Source: Flavobacterium flevense (GTDB lineage: Bacteria > Bacteroidota > Bacteroidia > Flavobacteriales > Flavobacteriaceae). Taken from it: a stretch of 64,000 bases of DNA. Below are positions 45,201 through 53,474 of this stretch, piece by piece. Every line of letters starts with the position of its first letter. Position 1 is the stretch's first letter. A program made the position numbers and the translations under genes. The notes below the pieces were generated by a model. It was not told where the DNA came from. It did no database searches and saw nothing but the letters and a program-made list of their open reading frames with translations. The stretch is from positions 62,001 through 126,000 of the forward strand of contig NZ_FRCC01000003.1 of the NCBI RefSeq assembly GCF_900142775.1, in the 5' to 3' direction.

Positions 45201-48200
45201 CAAATGCAGGTCGAGATAATCAAGGTGAAAATTCTATAGCAATTGGTTCAAATGCAGGTAAAAACAATCAAAATAGTAATAGCATTATTTTGAATGCTAC
45301 TGGTGCTGATTTAGATACAACTACTTCTGGCTTTTTTGTAGATCCAATACGTAATGTTTCATCATCTACTGCTTTATTTTATAATACAGCAACAAAAGAG
45401 ATAACATACGAAAGTCTTCCTTCAGTTTCTCTTACTTCAGGTGTTAACGATATACTACCGGTTTCAAATGGTGGATCAGGGGTAAATACATCAACAGGAA
45501 CAGGAAGTTTAGTTTTATCGGCGTCTCCAACATTTACAGGAACGGTTTCAGGAATAGATAAAACAATGATTGGTTTATCAAATGCTGATGACACATCAGA
45601 TTTGAACAAACCAATTTCTACGGCAACACAAACGGCTTTGGATTTAAAAGCACCTATAGAATCGCCAACGTTTACTGGAACACCATCTTTGCCAACAGGA
45701 ACAATTGGAGTAACTCAAACCGCAGGAAATAATACAACAGCTTTGGCAACCACAGCTTTTGTAACGTCTGCAAATGCGACTAATGCAAATCTTACTGGTA
45801 TGGTAACCAGTGTTGGAAATGCAACTACAGTTGTTACCAATGCTAACTTAACAGGACCAATAACGAGTTCAGGAAATGCTACTTCTGTTGCTTCACAAAC
45901 GGGAACAGGTTCTAAATTTGTAATGGATACTGCACCAACTTTGGTTACGCCAGTTTTGGGAGTTGCCACTGCAACTAGTGTGAATGGAACTTCAATTCCA
46001 ACTTCGAAAACTTTAGTGGTAACTACAGATAAATTAAGCGCCTTATCAGCAACAACTTCAGCTGAATTGGCAGGAGTTATTTCAGATGAAACAGGAACAG
46101 GAAGTGTGGTTTTATCAGCTTCGCCAACATTTACAGGAACGGTTTCAGGAATAGATAAAACAATGATTGGTTTGTCAAATGCTGATGATACATCAGATTT
46201 GAATAAACCAATTTCTACGGCAACACAAACGGCTTTAGATTTAAAAGCAAATTTAGCTTCGCCAATTTTTACTGGAACGGTAAGTGGAATAGACAAAACC
46301 ATGGTTGGATTAGGGAATGTGGATAACATTAGCGATGCAAATAAACCTGTTTCAGCTGCTACACAAACGGCTTTAAATTTAAAAGCAAATTTAGCTTCGC
46401 CAACTTTTACTGGAACGGTAAGTGGAATAGACAAAACCATGGTAGGATTAGGAAATGTTGATAATACTAGTGATGCAAATAAACCAATTTCAACTGCTAC
46501 ACAAACGGCTTTGGATTTAAAAGCTCCTTTAGCTTCGCCAACATTTACTGGTACCGTTTCAGGAATTACTAAAGCGATGGTAAATTTAGGGAATGCTGAT
46601 AATACTAGTGATGCTAATAAACCTGTTTCTGCTGCTACACAAACGGCTTTGGATTTAAAAGCTCCTTTAGAATCGCCAACATTTACTGGTACCGTTTCTG
46701 GAATTACTAAAGCGATGGTAAATTTAGGGAATGCTGATAATACTAGTGATGCTAATAAACCAATTTCAACTGCTACACAAACGGTATTGAATTTAAAAGT
46801 AGATAAGGTTTCAGGTAAGGGTTTATCAACAGAAGATTATACAACTACAGAGAAAACAAAATTAGCAGCTGTTACAGGAACTAATACAGGAGATCAGGAC
46901 ATTTCAGGAATTGCTATTAATACTACTAAAATAGGTGATTTAGCTAGTTTGACAACAACAAATACATCAAACATAGTAGCGGCGGTTAACGAAATTCAAG
47001 CAACTAAAGCTCCTTTGACATCTCCAACTTTTGCAGGTACAGTTACTGCAAGTGGGACATTAACAGCTAATGCAATAGTTAAATCCGGTGGTACATCTGC
47101 GCAATTTTTAAAGGCAGATGGTTCTGTAGATTCTAATGTTTATTTTATTCCAAATACCTCTAAAATTGCAATTGGATATATAGCTGGTAGCGGTGGACAA
47201 GGTGATCACTCAATAGCCATAGGTGGTAATACAGCCCAGGGAGTACAAGCCGAAAATGCAATAGGTATAGGTTATGCAGCTGGCCAATATTCTCAAGGTT
47301 TAAATTCAATCGCTATAGGGGCTTTTGCTGGTAACAATACTCAACCTGCAAATAGTATTGTGTTAAATGCAACAGGAGTTCCGCTTAATGGCTCGGCTTC
47401 CGGACTTTTTGTTGATCCAATACGTTCTGCATCAGGATCGTCATCATTATTCTACAATACAACTACAAAAGAGATAACTTATGGAAATAGCCCTTCAGTT
47501 TCTTTAATTTCGGGAGTAACTGGTACATTACCAATTGCTAATGGAGGTACGGGTTCTAGTACACAAAACTTTATAGATTTAACAACAAACCAAACTATTG
47601 CTGGAACAAAAACATTTTCTTCAAACATGAATATAAATGGAGTTACCATTGGAAAAAATGGTTCTCAAAGTATGATAATTGGAGAAAGCACCTATTCCGG
47701 AACAGATGGAAATGTTACGGCTGTTGGTTTTATGTCTTTAAACGGGAATTCAGGTGCAAACAATACAGCTTTAGGGTCAAATGCTTTAAGGAACTCAGGG
47801 GCAACCTCTTATAATACAGCAATAGGACTTGAAGCAGGTAGTTCTGTGAACACTGGCGGATATAACACTCTTCTGGGGTATAGTGCAAAAACCAATTCAG
47901 CTACACCAACAATCACAAATGCTGTAGCTATAGGAAATGGTGCAACAGTAAACGCCAGTAATACAATCCAATTAGGAAATACATCCATAACCAATGTAAA
48001 TACCAGTGGAACACTTACATCAGGAGCTGTTACGTATCCAAAAACGCATGGTACTTCAGGTCAGGTTTTAAGTACTACAGGAAGTGGTACACTATCTTGG
48101 ACAACACCAACTGGAGGTTCTGGGACTACTAATTATCTACCGAGGTTTACTTCTGCTTCCGCAATCGGTGACAGTAAAATTTCAGATGATGGTACGCGAA

Positions 48201-48805
48201 TTTCTATAGGAAATCCAAATGGAGGACAGGGCTCGTATTCTGGTTTTAATAGTGATAATAACACCCGCCTTTTTGTAAATGGAGGTAGAGAATTGGAAAG
48301 TATTAAAATGTCTTTTCCTGGTGATCCTTATAATAATGTTCTTTCTTTTAATTGGTATAATACTGCCTGGAAATTGAGAACGGAGAGAAATTCTGCTAAT
48401 ATAACCGATTTATCATTTGCCAGATTTGATGGAACAAGTGATATTGAATATATGAAATTATCTCAATTGGGTAATTTAAGTGTTGTAGGAACAGTAACTG
48501 CAAATTCATTAGTCAAATTAGGTGGTACATCCTCTCAATATTTAATGGCAGATGGTTCGGTGTCAACTGGGGCTGCAGCCGTAAGAGAAGTAGCTGATGA
48601 ATTTACAGCAACAGCTGCTCAAACCAGTTTTACTTTAACGCAAACACCATCTGTAAACAGTAAAGTAAAAATGTATGTTAATGGTATCCGAATCAGTAAT
48701 ACTGCTTACTCGGTGAGTGGAAATACACTGACTTATAATCCTGCTAATAATGGAGCATATGCACTTTCAGCAGGGGATAGAGTCCAAATGGATTATTACT
48801 GGTAA
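42284..48805 (+). CDS. Giant fibre protein with phage tail-fibre and YadA-like head modules
   Basis: 2173 residues with signal peptide MKKIITLFILFVATQIFAQ. Order of parts: an N-terminal beta domain (20-150); coiled-coil repeats of 36 residues (about 225-670; DRATDAEDAIAANLL, TETTNRTNADDTLT); a SPTFTGTVSGIDK..VGLGNVDDTSD tail-fibre block; eleven or so YadA-like head repeats of 16 residues (GSNAVAIGNETAMNTQ type, about 810-1005); seven more SPTFTGTVSGIDK…NKPISTATQTALDLKA blocks (about 1080-1500); a second short head region; and a C-terminal domain ending YALSAGDRVQMDYYW. Such modules normally form trimers. There is no YadA barrel anchor and no type IX sorting domain, so attachment must be by the neighbours. 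It probably acts as a surface adhesin or appendage; function unproven. Confidence 0.85.
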   Translation: MKKIITLFILFVATQIFAQNNGISYQAIILNPKGEQLPGVNNSTSPLANKNICMVFKFVDEFSNIEYQETIQTKTDGFGMVNLVIGSGNQTAGYATSFKDIVWNISKKSLSVGINTDGSCSNFTEISNQEFSYVPLAFSAINAENVTGVVAIENGGTNATTLLGAKTNLEINNVDNTSDLNKPISTATQTALSLKEVLSNKSTDLATDGDSDTKYPSVKSVKMYVDGKLLTSSNALIAEITRATAAENTIAADLATETTNRTSADATLTSNLAAEVTRATAAENTIAADLATETTNRTSADATLTTNLTAEVTRATNAENTIVADLVTETTNRTSADATLTTNLAAEVTRATAAENTIAADLVTETTNRIATDATLTTNLATEVSRATAAENTIAADLATEITNRTSSDAILTTNLATEVTNRTNADLLKEDLANKSTDVTADGTSDTKYPTVKSVKTYVDANATIASTALTNEINRATAAEGTLTTNLAIEVDRAIDAEDVIAANLLTETTNRTNADATLTANLAIEVDRATDAEDAIAANLLTETTNRTNADDTLTASLATEVDRATDAEDVISANLLTETTNRTNADDTLTASLATEVDRATDAEDAIAANLLTETTNRTNADDTLTASLATEVDRATDVEDAIAANLLTETTNRTSADATLQTNINSVQADVDANELATNNALALKAPLASPTFTGTVSGIDKMMVGLGNVDDTSDLDKPISTATQTVLDLKADLFSPTFTGVPLAPTADSGTTSTQIATTKFVSDAISTLSVPYTGATGPVDLGIYDLKINGTSFGTNGQPGNIGIGINAGSNTQGSNAVAIGNETAMNTQGSNAVAIGAYTAGITQGSNAVAVGNQVAYTNQGASAIAIGNETASINQGENAIAIGSSTGYNNQGSYALAVGGSAGNNNQGSYAIAVGVNSGNNTQGSNAIAIGNETGNENQGSHAVAVGNMAGKINQGSTAISIGSNAGRDNQGENSIAIGSNAGKNNQNSNSIILNATGADLDTTTSGFFVDPIRNVSSSTALFYNTATKEITYESLPSVSLTSGVNDILPVSNGGSGVNTSTGTGSLVLSASPTFTGTVSGIDKTMIGLSNADDTSDLNKPISTATQTALDLKAPIESPTFTGTPSLPTGTIGVTQTAGNNTTALATTAFVTSANATNANLTGMVTSVGNATTVVTNANLTGPITSSGNATSVASQTGTGSKFVMDTAPTLVTPVLGVATATSVNGTSIPTSKTLVVTTDKLSALSATTSAELAGVISDETGTGSVVLSASPTFTGTVSGIDKTMIGLSNADDTSDLNKPISTATQTALDLKANLASPIFTGTVSGIDKTMVGLGNVDNISDANKPVSAATQTALNLKANLASPTFTGTVSGIDKTMVGLGNVDNTSDANKPISTATQTALDLKAPLASPTFTGTVSGITKAMVNLGNADNTSDANKPVSAATQTALDLKAPLESPTFTGTVSGITKAMVNLGNADNTSDANKPISTATQTVLNLKVDKVSGKGLSTEDYTTTEKTKLAAVTGTNTGDQDISGIAINTTKIGDLASLTTTNTSNIVAAVNEIQATKAPLTSPTFAGTVTASGTLTANAIVKSGGTSAQFLKADGSVDSNVYFIPNTSKIAIGYIAGSGGQGDHSIAIGGNTAQGVQAENAIGIGYAAGQYSQGLNSIAIGAFAGNNTQPANSIVLNATGVPLNGSASGLFVDPIRSASGSSSLFYNTTTKEITYGNSPSVSLISGVTGTLPIANGGTGSSTQNFIDLTTNQTIAGTKTFSSNMNINGVTIGKNGSQSMIIGESTYSGTDGNVTAVGFMSLNGNSGANNTALGSNALRNSGATSYNTAIGLEAGSSVNTGGYNTLLGYSAKTNSATPTITNAVAIGNGATVNASNTIQLGNTSITNVNTSGTLTSGAVTYPKTHGTSGQVLSTTGSGTLSWTTPTGGSGTTNYLPRFTSASAIGDSKISDDGTRISIGNPNGGQGSYSGFNSDNNTRLFVNGGRELESIKMSFPGDPYNNVLSFNWYNTAWKLRTERNSANITDLSFARFDGTSDIEYMKLSQLGNLSVVGTVTANSLVKLGGTSSQYLMADGSVSTGAAAVREVADEFTATAAQTSFTLTQTPSVNSKVKMYVNGIRISNTAYSVSGNTLTYNPANNGAYALSAGDRVQMDYYW
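42996..44290 (+). repeat. 108-bp coding repeats in the fibre gene
   Basis: Two arrays with an exact 108-base period, encoding 36-residue units. Units in the second start at 43751, 43859, 43967, 44075 and 44183 and are nearly identical; units in the first start at about 43103, 43211, 43319 and 43427 and are more diverged. Confidence 0.92.
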
Positions 48806-48820
48806 ACTCAATTAAAAAAG

Positions 48821-49522
48821 ATGAATTACAAATCTATATTAGTTTCTATGAAACAACTACTATTACTTCTACTAATTGTTACTTTAAATAATACGGTCTT
48901 AGGGCAAGGGTTGACTAGACATGGTCAAAATTCCTCAGTACCAGAAAGATTGTTAAACAGTTCGGGTGCGATAGGTAAAGATAACCTGGTAAGTAAAAAT
49001 GGAGAAAAAGCTGCATCTCTTGTTTTGTATCAGAATTACCAGGGTGGAAAGATATTTTATTTTCTAAAACCTGGTGATCCTGGCTATGAAGAAGGTGAAA
49101 CACATGGTTTAATCGCAGCTCTTAATGTTGTTAAAGAAACAACAAATAATAATCCAGTTTGGTCTACTAACGAAAACTTAACCACAGGTACTACAGCTGA
49201 AGGGGTTGGTGCAGGAAAAAACAATACCACTACTCTAATAGCGAGTGATGTAAATGCAAGGGCAGCTATATTGGTTTCTAATTATTCTGTTACGAGTGAT
49301 GGTATAGTCTATGACGATTGGTATCTACCATCATTGGAAGAGGCTTTAATTTTTGTATCAGATTATAGAAAAATGTATAGCGCAAATATAACGTTCGGAA
49401 TCTGGACTTCCACTGAGATAAGTTCAAGCCAAGCTAATTATATTGATACAGGCTCTAAAACTAGTGGGAGTTTTATGAAGAACAGAAACTTCGCAAGTAC
49501 AGTTCCTATCCGACAATTTTAA
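48821..49522 (+). CDS. Secreted DUF1566/Lcl-like protein
   Basis: 233 residues. A signal peptide precedes VLGQG; either the ATG at 48821 or the one at 48848 could start it. The body has QGGKIFYFL…THGLIAALN, W, AGKNNTTTLIAS and YDDWYLPSLEEALIF…IWTST, the conserved pattern of DUF1566/Lcl domains with a C-type-lectin-like fold (known in Bacteroidetes surface proteins). It follows the fibre gene after 15 bases, so is likely co-expressed; it could cap or decorate the fibre. It has no sorting domain or lipobox. Confidence 0.7.
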   Translation: MNYKSILVSMKQLLLLLLIVTLNNTVLGQGLTRHGQNSSVPERLLNSSGAIGKDNLVSKNGEKAASLVLYQNYQGGKIFYFLKPGDPGYEEGETHGLIAALNVVKETTNNNPVWSTNENLTTGTTAEGVGAGKNNTTTLIASDVNARAAILVSNYSVTSDGIVYDDWYLPSLEEALIFVSDYRKMYSANITFGIWTSTEISSSQANYIDTGSKTSGSFMKNRNFASTVPIRQF

Positions 49523-49526
49523 TTAA

Positions 49527-49808
49527 AAATCGTTTTATTCAGTAAAAATAGAAAATGAGTTAGGGTTTCTCAGAAGTATAGAGTTGGACTTTAGTAGTTT
49601 GGTAAAAAGTTCTAGAAGTACAGTTTTATTTATAGAAAGGAATCATCTTTTTTATCAAATACCCACTAGTAATTTCCAGACTGATGTAAAAAGTAATTTA
49701 AATAATTTTTCAATTAGACCAGGAGGAACTGTCAGAGTAAATGTAATTACTATTTCTGGTCAAAAACCAATTCATCTAACAGGATGTTTAATGGAAAATG
49801 TTCTATAA
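49527..49808 (+). CDS. Short open frame, possible gene remnant
   Basis: The frame is open from 49527 to a stop at 49806-49808, about 93 codons, with no ATG near its start (a TTG lies at 49584). It encodes …FLRSIELDFSSLVKSSRST … IRPGGTVRVNVITISGQKP. The composition looks coding, but no family was recognised and a start is missing. It may be the 3' end of a broken gene of the fibre operon. The 345-base gap to the dus gene holds nothing else but AT-rich DNA. Confidence 0.35.
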   Translation, partial: KSFYSVKIENELGFLRSIELDFSSLVKSSRSTVLFIERNHLFYQIPTSNFQTDVKSNLNNFSIRPGGTVRVNVITISGQKPIHLTGCLMENVL

Positions 49809-49867
49809 TCTTTATTAAAAAAATAAAACGTTTCTTAAAAGAGAATAGATTTTAAATTAATCTAATT

Positions 49868-50812
49868 TCATCCCTCCTTAATAATCTCCCTAACTGCCTG
49901 CTCGTAATTCCGGATACTTTTTGCTTTTTTAATCTTCTTATTTACTTTGTGGGGATTGGAAAAAATCACCGAAAAGTACTCCCATAAATGGTGCATTTTT
50001 AGTAAAATATGAGTCGCTCCTGATAAAGATTCGCTATAGCCTGCGTATAGCGTATCATGAAAATCACTGAATAATTCCATTTTGTTTGATGGGTATTCGG
50101 AGCTGTTGTTTTTAATCATGGAAGGTAAAAACGGATCGGCAATTAAGCCACGACCTATCATCCAGTGATCTATCGTAGGAAAGCGTTCCTGCATTTTGTG
50201 AAATTGAGCCACCGAAGTAATATCACCGTTGTAGTAGAGTTTTAGTTTTGTATGGTCCACACATTGCTGAAAGCCGTCTAAATTGACTCCGCCATTGTAT
50301 AATTGTTTACCAATGCGGGCATGAATGGCTATGTTTTTAATGGGATATTTTTCTAAAAGGGGTAAAACATCCAGAATTTCTTCGGCATTATCATACCCCA
50401 AACGCATTTTCATCGAAACAAGGATATCTGATTCGGCATGTACTCTATTAAGAATAGCATCAATTTTTTCACTCTGGCAAATCAGTCCGGAACCCATTCC
50501 GGATTTGGTAACCATAGGATACGGACAGCCTAAATTCCAATTCAATTCTTTATAACCTAATTCCTGAACATATTTGGAAACAAATAAAAATTCGTCCGCA
50601 TCATTAGTAATCACTTGCGGAATCACCTCTAATCCTTCATTATTTTCAGGAAGCAAGTCCCGTTGATAAGAGGATTTGATAATGAGTTTTCCGTTTAAAC
50701 GAATGTAAGGGGAATAAAAAGTATCAATACCTGCAAAGAATTTATTTTGGGCATTTCTAAAACGAAAATCGGTAAATCCCTGTAGAGGCGAGGAAAGAAG
50801 AGTATAGCTCAT
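49868..50812 (-). CDS. tRNA-dihydrouridine synthase (Dus family)
   Basis: 314 residues, FMN-dependent. SSPLQGFTDFRFR is the Dus N-terminal flavin loop, ELNWNLGCPYPMVTKSGMGSGL contains the catalytic cysteine, and SMKMRLGYDN and AIHARIGKQLYNG follow with the substrate-side Lys and His. YYNGDI then MIGRGLIADPFL complete the barrel. It reduces uridines in tRNA D-loops with NADPH. The length and LxGC pattern are nearest to the DusC-like branch, but the exact uridine cannot be read from the sequence. It is a single gene with a TATATTTG box just upstream. Confidence 0.92.
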   Translation of the reverse strand: MSYTLLSSPLQGFTDFRFRNAQNKFFAGIDTFYSPYIRLNGKLIIKSSYQRDLLPENNEGLEVIPQVITNDADEFLFVSKYVQELGYKELNWNLGCPYPMVTKSGMGSGLICQSEKIDAILNRVHAESDILVSMKMRLGYDNAEEILDVLPLLEKYPIKNIAIHARIGKQLYNGGVNLDGFQQCVDHTKLKLYYNGDITSVAQFHKMQERFPTIDHWMIGRGLIADPFLPSMIKNNSSEYPSNKMELFSDFHDTLYAGYSESLSGATHILLKMHHLWEYFSVIFSNPHKVNKKIKKAKSIRNYEQAVREIIKEG

Positions 50813-50828
50813 GAAAAAAATAATTGTG

Positions 50829-50836
50829 CAAATATA
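50829..50836 (-). promoter_or_regulatory. -7 box of the dus gene
   Basis: TATATTTG on the minus strand, 17 bases before the ATG, with TTG about 22 bases upstream (within the loose flavobacterial range). Confidence 0.5.
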
Positions 50837-50870
50837 AACAATCTAAACTACAACTATACAAAACTAGGAC

Positions 50871-51020
50871 AGCCACACAAGTTCTACCTTAGCCACAAAT
50901 TACACTAATTGGCTCAAATTTTAGTATTTTTAAATAAATTACACTAAATTTTATCTGCCTTTGGCAGATTCGTGAAATATTGTAACATCTAAATTTGTGT
51001 TTTTTTGTGATATTCGTGGT
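50871..51020. repeat. Degenerate TTAGCCAC repeat region
   Basis: TTAGCCACAAATTACACTAATT, AAATTACACTAAATTTT and inverted AATTTGTGTTTTTTTGTG / TTCGTGGTT recall the AGCCACGAATTCAC repeats at 8043-8288. A stem ATCTGCC-TTT-GGCAGAT lies at 50953-50969. No gene is seen. Confidence 0.55.
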
Positions 51021-51052
51021 TGTTTTTATTTTTGAAATTTTCTGTTCAAAAC

Positions 51053-51083
51053 AAAAAAAAGACTTTCGTGAGAAAGCCTTTTT
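51053..51083 (-). terminator. Terminator of the sigma/anti-sigma operon
   Basis: On the minus strand, AAAAAGGCTTTC-TCAC-GAAAGTC is followed by TTTTTTTT, 24 bases after the anti-sigma stop. Confidence 0.8.
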
Positions 51084-51106
51084 AGTATTGTAAATTTAGA
51101 ATTGAA

Positions 51107-51892
51107 TTATACTTTTCCTAAAGTATATAATTGTTCCATTGTAGGTGTTAAGCTTCCGCCTGCAGGTTCCAGAGTGATCCCGAAAGCTTCTGCATCACCG
51201 GTATTGTTAACAGCAAAAAAGCGTTGGTCGTTTTTATCAAAATTATCCAGTAATCCAATGCTTGTTGGCGTAAGCGGATTTAATTTTAAAGCCCAAACCT
51301 GATATACCATTCCTTTAGGCGGTTCCGGTAAGCCCGTTGCATCTACATAAACCACTTGTGTTTCTTTGTTCCAATACACTTTAGCGGAAGATTCCGGAGC
51401 TACAGCCTGACCACCCAGAGCTACTACTGTATTTTTTTCATCCTTTATTACTGCTAAAGTAGTTTCAATTGCTGCTTTTTTAAGAGTTAATTCATTGCGT
51501 TCTTTTTCAACTTTAGCTTTTTCGATGTTTGCATTGACTACCTGATTATTGGTTTCTTCTAATTGGTTGTATTGGAACACAATTCCAGCCAATAATACGA
51601 TTGCTGCAGCCCAGCCAATGTATTGTGACCAATTTTTCTTAGGAGTCATTGGGATTACTTCGGAGGCTTTTAAATCCAATTTTTCTTTAATCTTAGCATA
51701 ATTTTCAGCCGATTGAAAAGGTGAAAAACTAGAAGATAATGCTACAACTGATTTTTCAATAGCTATAATTTCAGCATTGATTTCCGGATGTTTTTTAGCC
51801 ATTGCAGCTACTTCTTCGCTTTCAGCTTCTGTTAATGAGCCGTAAACATAAAGTTCTAATATGCCTGATTCTATATATTCTTTCGTTTCCAT
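51107..51892 (-). CDS. Anti-sigma factor, RskA type
   Basis: 261 residues. An N-terminal cytoplasmic anti-sigma zinc-finger-like helical part (LELYVYGSLTEAESEEVAAM) lacks the His/Cys ligands. One membrane segment (WSQYIGWAAAIVLLAGIVFQY, near 90-110) and a coiled-coil stalk follow. The periplasmic RskA domain has AKVYWNKETQVVYVDATGLP and YQVWALK … TPTSIGLLDNF … AFGITLEPAGG. It holds the ECF sigma factor encoded 4 bases upstream until a periplasmic signal triggers release, probably by proteolysis as in the mycobacterial RskA system. Confidence 0.88.
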   Translation of the reverse strand: METKEYIESGILELYVYGSLTEAESEEVAAMAKKHPEINAEIIAIEKSVVALSSSFSPFQSAENYAKIKEKLDLKASEVIPMTPKKNWSQYIGWAAAIVLLAGIVFQYNQLEETNNQVVNANIEKAKVEKERNELTLKKAAIETTLAVIKDEKNTVVALGGQAVAPESSAKVYWNKETQVVYVDATGLPEPPKGMVYQVWALKLNPLTPTSIGLLDNFDKNDQRFFAVNNTGDAEAFGITLEPAGGSLTPTMEQLYTLGKV

Positions 51893-51896
51893 TGTA

Positions 51897-52427
51897 CTAT
51901 ACTTTCAAATAGTTTCTTAAATCATTAATACAGTTTCTGTTGTGGGTTTTTACTGTTCCCAGAGGAATTTCCAGTTCTTCCGCTGCTTCTTGTTGAGTAT
52001 AGCCTTTAAAAAATAATAAATCTATTATTTGGATACATTTTGGTTTTAACCTTTTAATAAATTCCTGCATTCCTATTCCGTCAACTTTACTGGTCAGTTT
52101 GTTACTGTCTTCTAATAGATTTACGAAATTATCAGAGGAAAGGTTTTTTTGACTGTTGTTAAAGTTTTTAGAACGCAATTTATCAATTGAAGTATTTCGG
52201 GCAATATTGAGAATCCAGGTATAAAAACGACCTTTACTTTCATTATAAGTATCCAGATTTTTCCAGATTTTTACAAATACTTCCTGAAGCACATCTTCTG
52301 CTTCCTCTGTGTTTTTAATGAGAACACTTATTACAGAAAAAAGACTTTTTGCATACATATCATACAGATGTGTAAAAGCCTTCTCGTCCTTCCTGTATAT
52401 TAAAACTAATAATTCGTCTTGGCTCAT
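51897..52427 (-). CDS. ECF sigma-70 factor
   Basis: 176 residues from the ATG at 52427. Region 2 (AFTHLYDMYAKSLFSVISVLI, then EEAEDVLQEVFVKIW and GRFYTWILNIARNTSIDKLR) and region 4 (GYTQQEAAEELEIPLGTVKTHNRNCINDLR) are complete. The frame extends eight codons to a TTG at 52451, but TAAGTTTG (52456-52449) occupies that place as a likely -7 box, supporting the internal ATG. It is co-transcribed with its anti-sigma partner. The target genes are not known; a periplasmic glutathione peroxidase gene diverges from the operon and could be one. Confidence 0.92.
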   Translation of the reverse strand: MSQDELLVLIYRKDEKAFTHLYDMYAKSLFSVISVLIKNTEEAEDVLQEVFVKIWKNLDTYNESKGRFYTWILNIARNTSIDKLRSKNFNNSQKNLSSDNFVNLLEDSNKLTSKVDGIGMQEFIKRLKPKCIQIIDLLFFKGYTQQEAAEELEIPLGTVKTHNRNCINDLRNYLKV

Positions 52428-52448
52428 AGTTTTTATTTTTTGGCAATA

Positions 52449-52456
52449 CAAACTTA
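52449..52456 (-). promoter_or_regulatory. -7 box of the sigma/anti-sigma operon
   Basis: TAAGTTTG on the minus strand matches TAnnTTTG, 22 bases before the ATG. No good -33 element was found. Confidence 0.4.
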
Positions 52457-52652
52457 TGAAACTTATTTAGAAATGTATGATTTTTATGCAATTAAAGAAG
52501 GAGAATTATTTTTTGAATCTGTCTTTTTATCCTGAACACAGGGAACCCTGAGTTGATATTAAGTTTTATTTAACCAATGTTTAATTGAAATTACTTTTCG
52601 AAAAGAATAGCAGTATGTAGAATTTAACTAATTTTATAAAAAAATTAATGAT

Positions 52653-53222
52653 ATGAAAAACCTATTATTTTCGGTTTGTACAGCCTTTATCCTTTTTAGC
52701 GGATTTACACAGGCACAGCATAAAAAAACAAAAGCCATGGATACACAAAGTATTTATCAGTTTAAAGCACAGGATTTATCAGGAAAGACTTTTGATTTTT
52801 CTACTTTAAAAGGCAAAAAAGTATTGATTGTAAATACAGCTTCAAAATGTGGTTTTACGCCCCAATATGAACAATTAGAGACTATTTATAAAGAATACAA
52901 AGACAAAGGTTTTACAGTAATTGGTTTTCCGGCTAATAATTTTAATGGTCAAGAACCCGGAACTAACGAAGAAATTGAAACGTTTTGCAAATTAAATTAC
53001 GGAGTTACGTTCCCAATGATGGATAAAATTTCTGTAAAAGGAGCTGATATGAGTCCGATTTATCAATTTTTAACCCAAAAAGAGAAAAACGGAGTAAAAG
53101 ATTCTGAAGTAAAATGGAATTTCCAAAAGTATTTGATTGATGAAAAAGGACATTTAGTGGAAGTTTATTATTCTAAAACAAAACCGGATGCTCCGGAAAT
53201 TGTAAACTGGATCAAGCAGTAA
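52653..53222 (+). CDS. Periplasmic glutathione peroxidase-like thiol peroxidase
   Basis: 189 residues: signal peptide (LLFSVCTAFILFSGFTQAQ), then the GPx fold with VLIVNTASKCGFTPQYEQL (the peroxidatic Cys in place of selenocysteine), VIGFPANNFNGQEPGTNEEI (the resolving region has Q but no Cys after NQF; a Cys in IETFCKLNYGV may resolve) and WNFQKYLIDEKGHLV with the conserved Trp. Such Cys-GPx proteins reduce peroxides with thioredoxin-like donors. It has its own start, divergent from the sigma operon. Confidence 0.92.
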   Translation: MKNLLFSVCTAFILFSGFTQAQHKKTKAMDTQSIYQFKAQDLSGKTFDFSTLKGKKVLIVNTASKCGFTPQYEQLETIYKEYKDKGFTVIGFPANNFNGQEPGTNEEIETFCKLNYGVTFPMMDKISVKGADMSPIYQFLTQKEKNGVKDSEVKWNFQKYLIDEKGHLVEVYYSKTKPDAPEIVNWIKQ

Positions 53223-53235
53223 TTTTTTTCAATTT

Positions 53236-53380
53236 ACCATTAAGAAATTAAGAAAATTTAGATTTTGGTGAAAGTGTTTTTTTTAAACATATAAGTGATT
53301 GAAGTTTTATTCACTAAAAAATTTTAGAAAAGAACATCTAACAATATTTACAACTTAACTTATCTTAATTTCTTAATGGT
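53236..53380. repeat. Inverted repeat ACCATTAAGAAATTAAG (long spacer copy)
   Basis: The arms at 53236-53252 and 53364-53380 are perfect 17-base inverted copies separated by 111 bases. The same arms, 19 bases apart, occur before argC (17632-17684). Confidence 0.85.
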
Positions 53381-53444
53381 TTTAAAAAAGGTTTTAACAG
53401 AATAAAATTCATTTTTTTTCAACCTTAAAAGTATTGCATCTTTG

Positions 53445-53452
53445 TATCTTTG
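53445..53452 (+). promoter_or_regulatory. -7 box of menD
   Basis: TATCTTTG lies 22 bases before the ATG at 53475. It supports that start over the upstream ATG-like position at 53442, which falls before the box. Confidence 0.5.
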
Positions 53453-53474
53453 TTTTCTTTTTGAAATAAAAACA

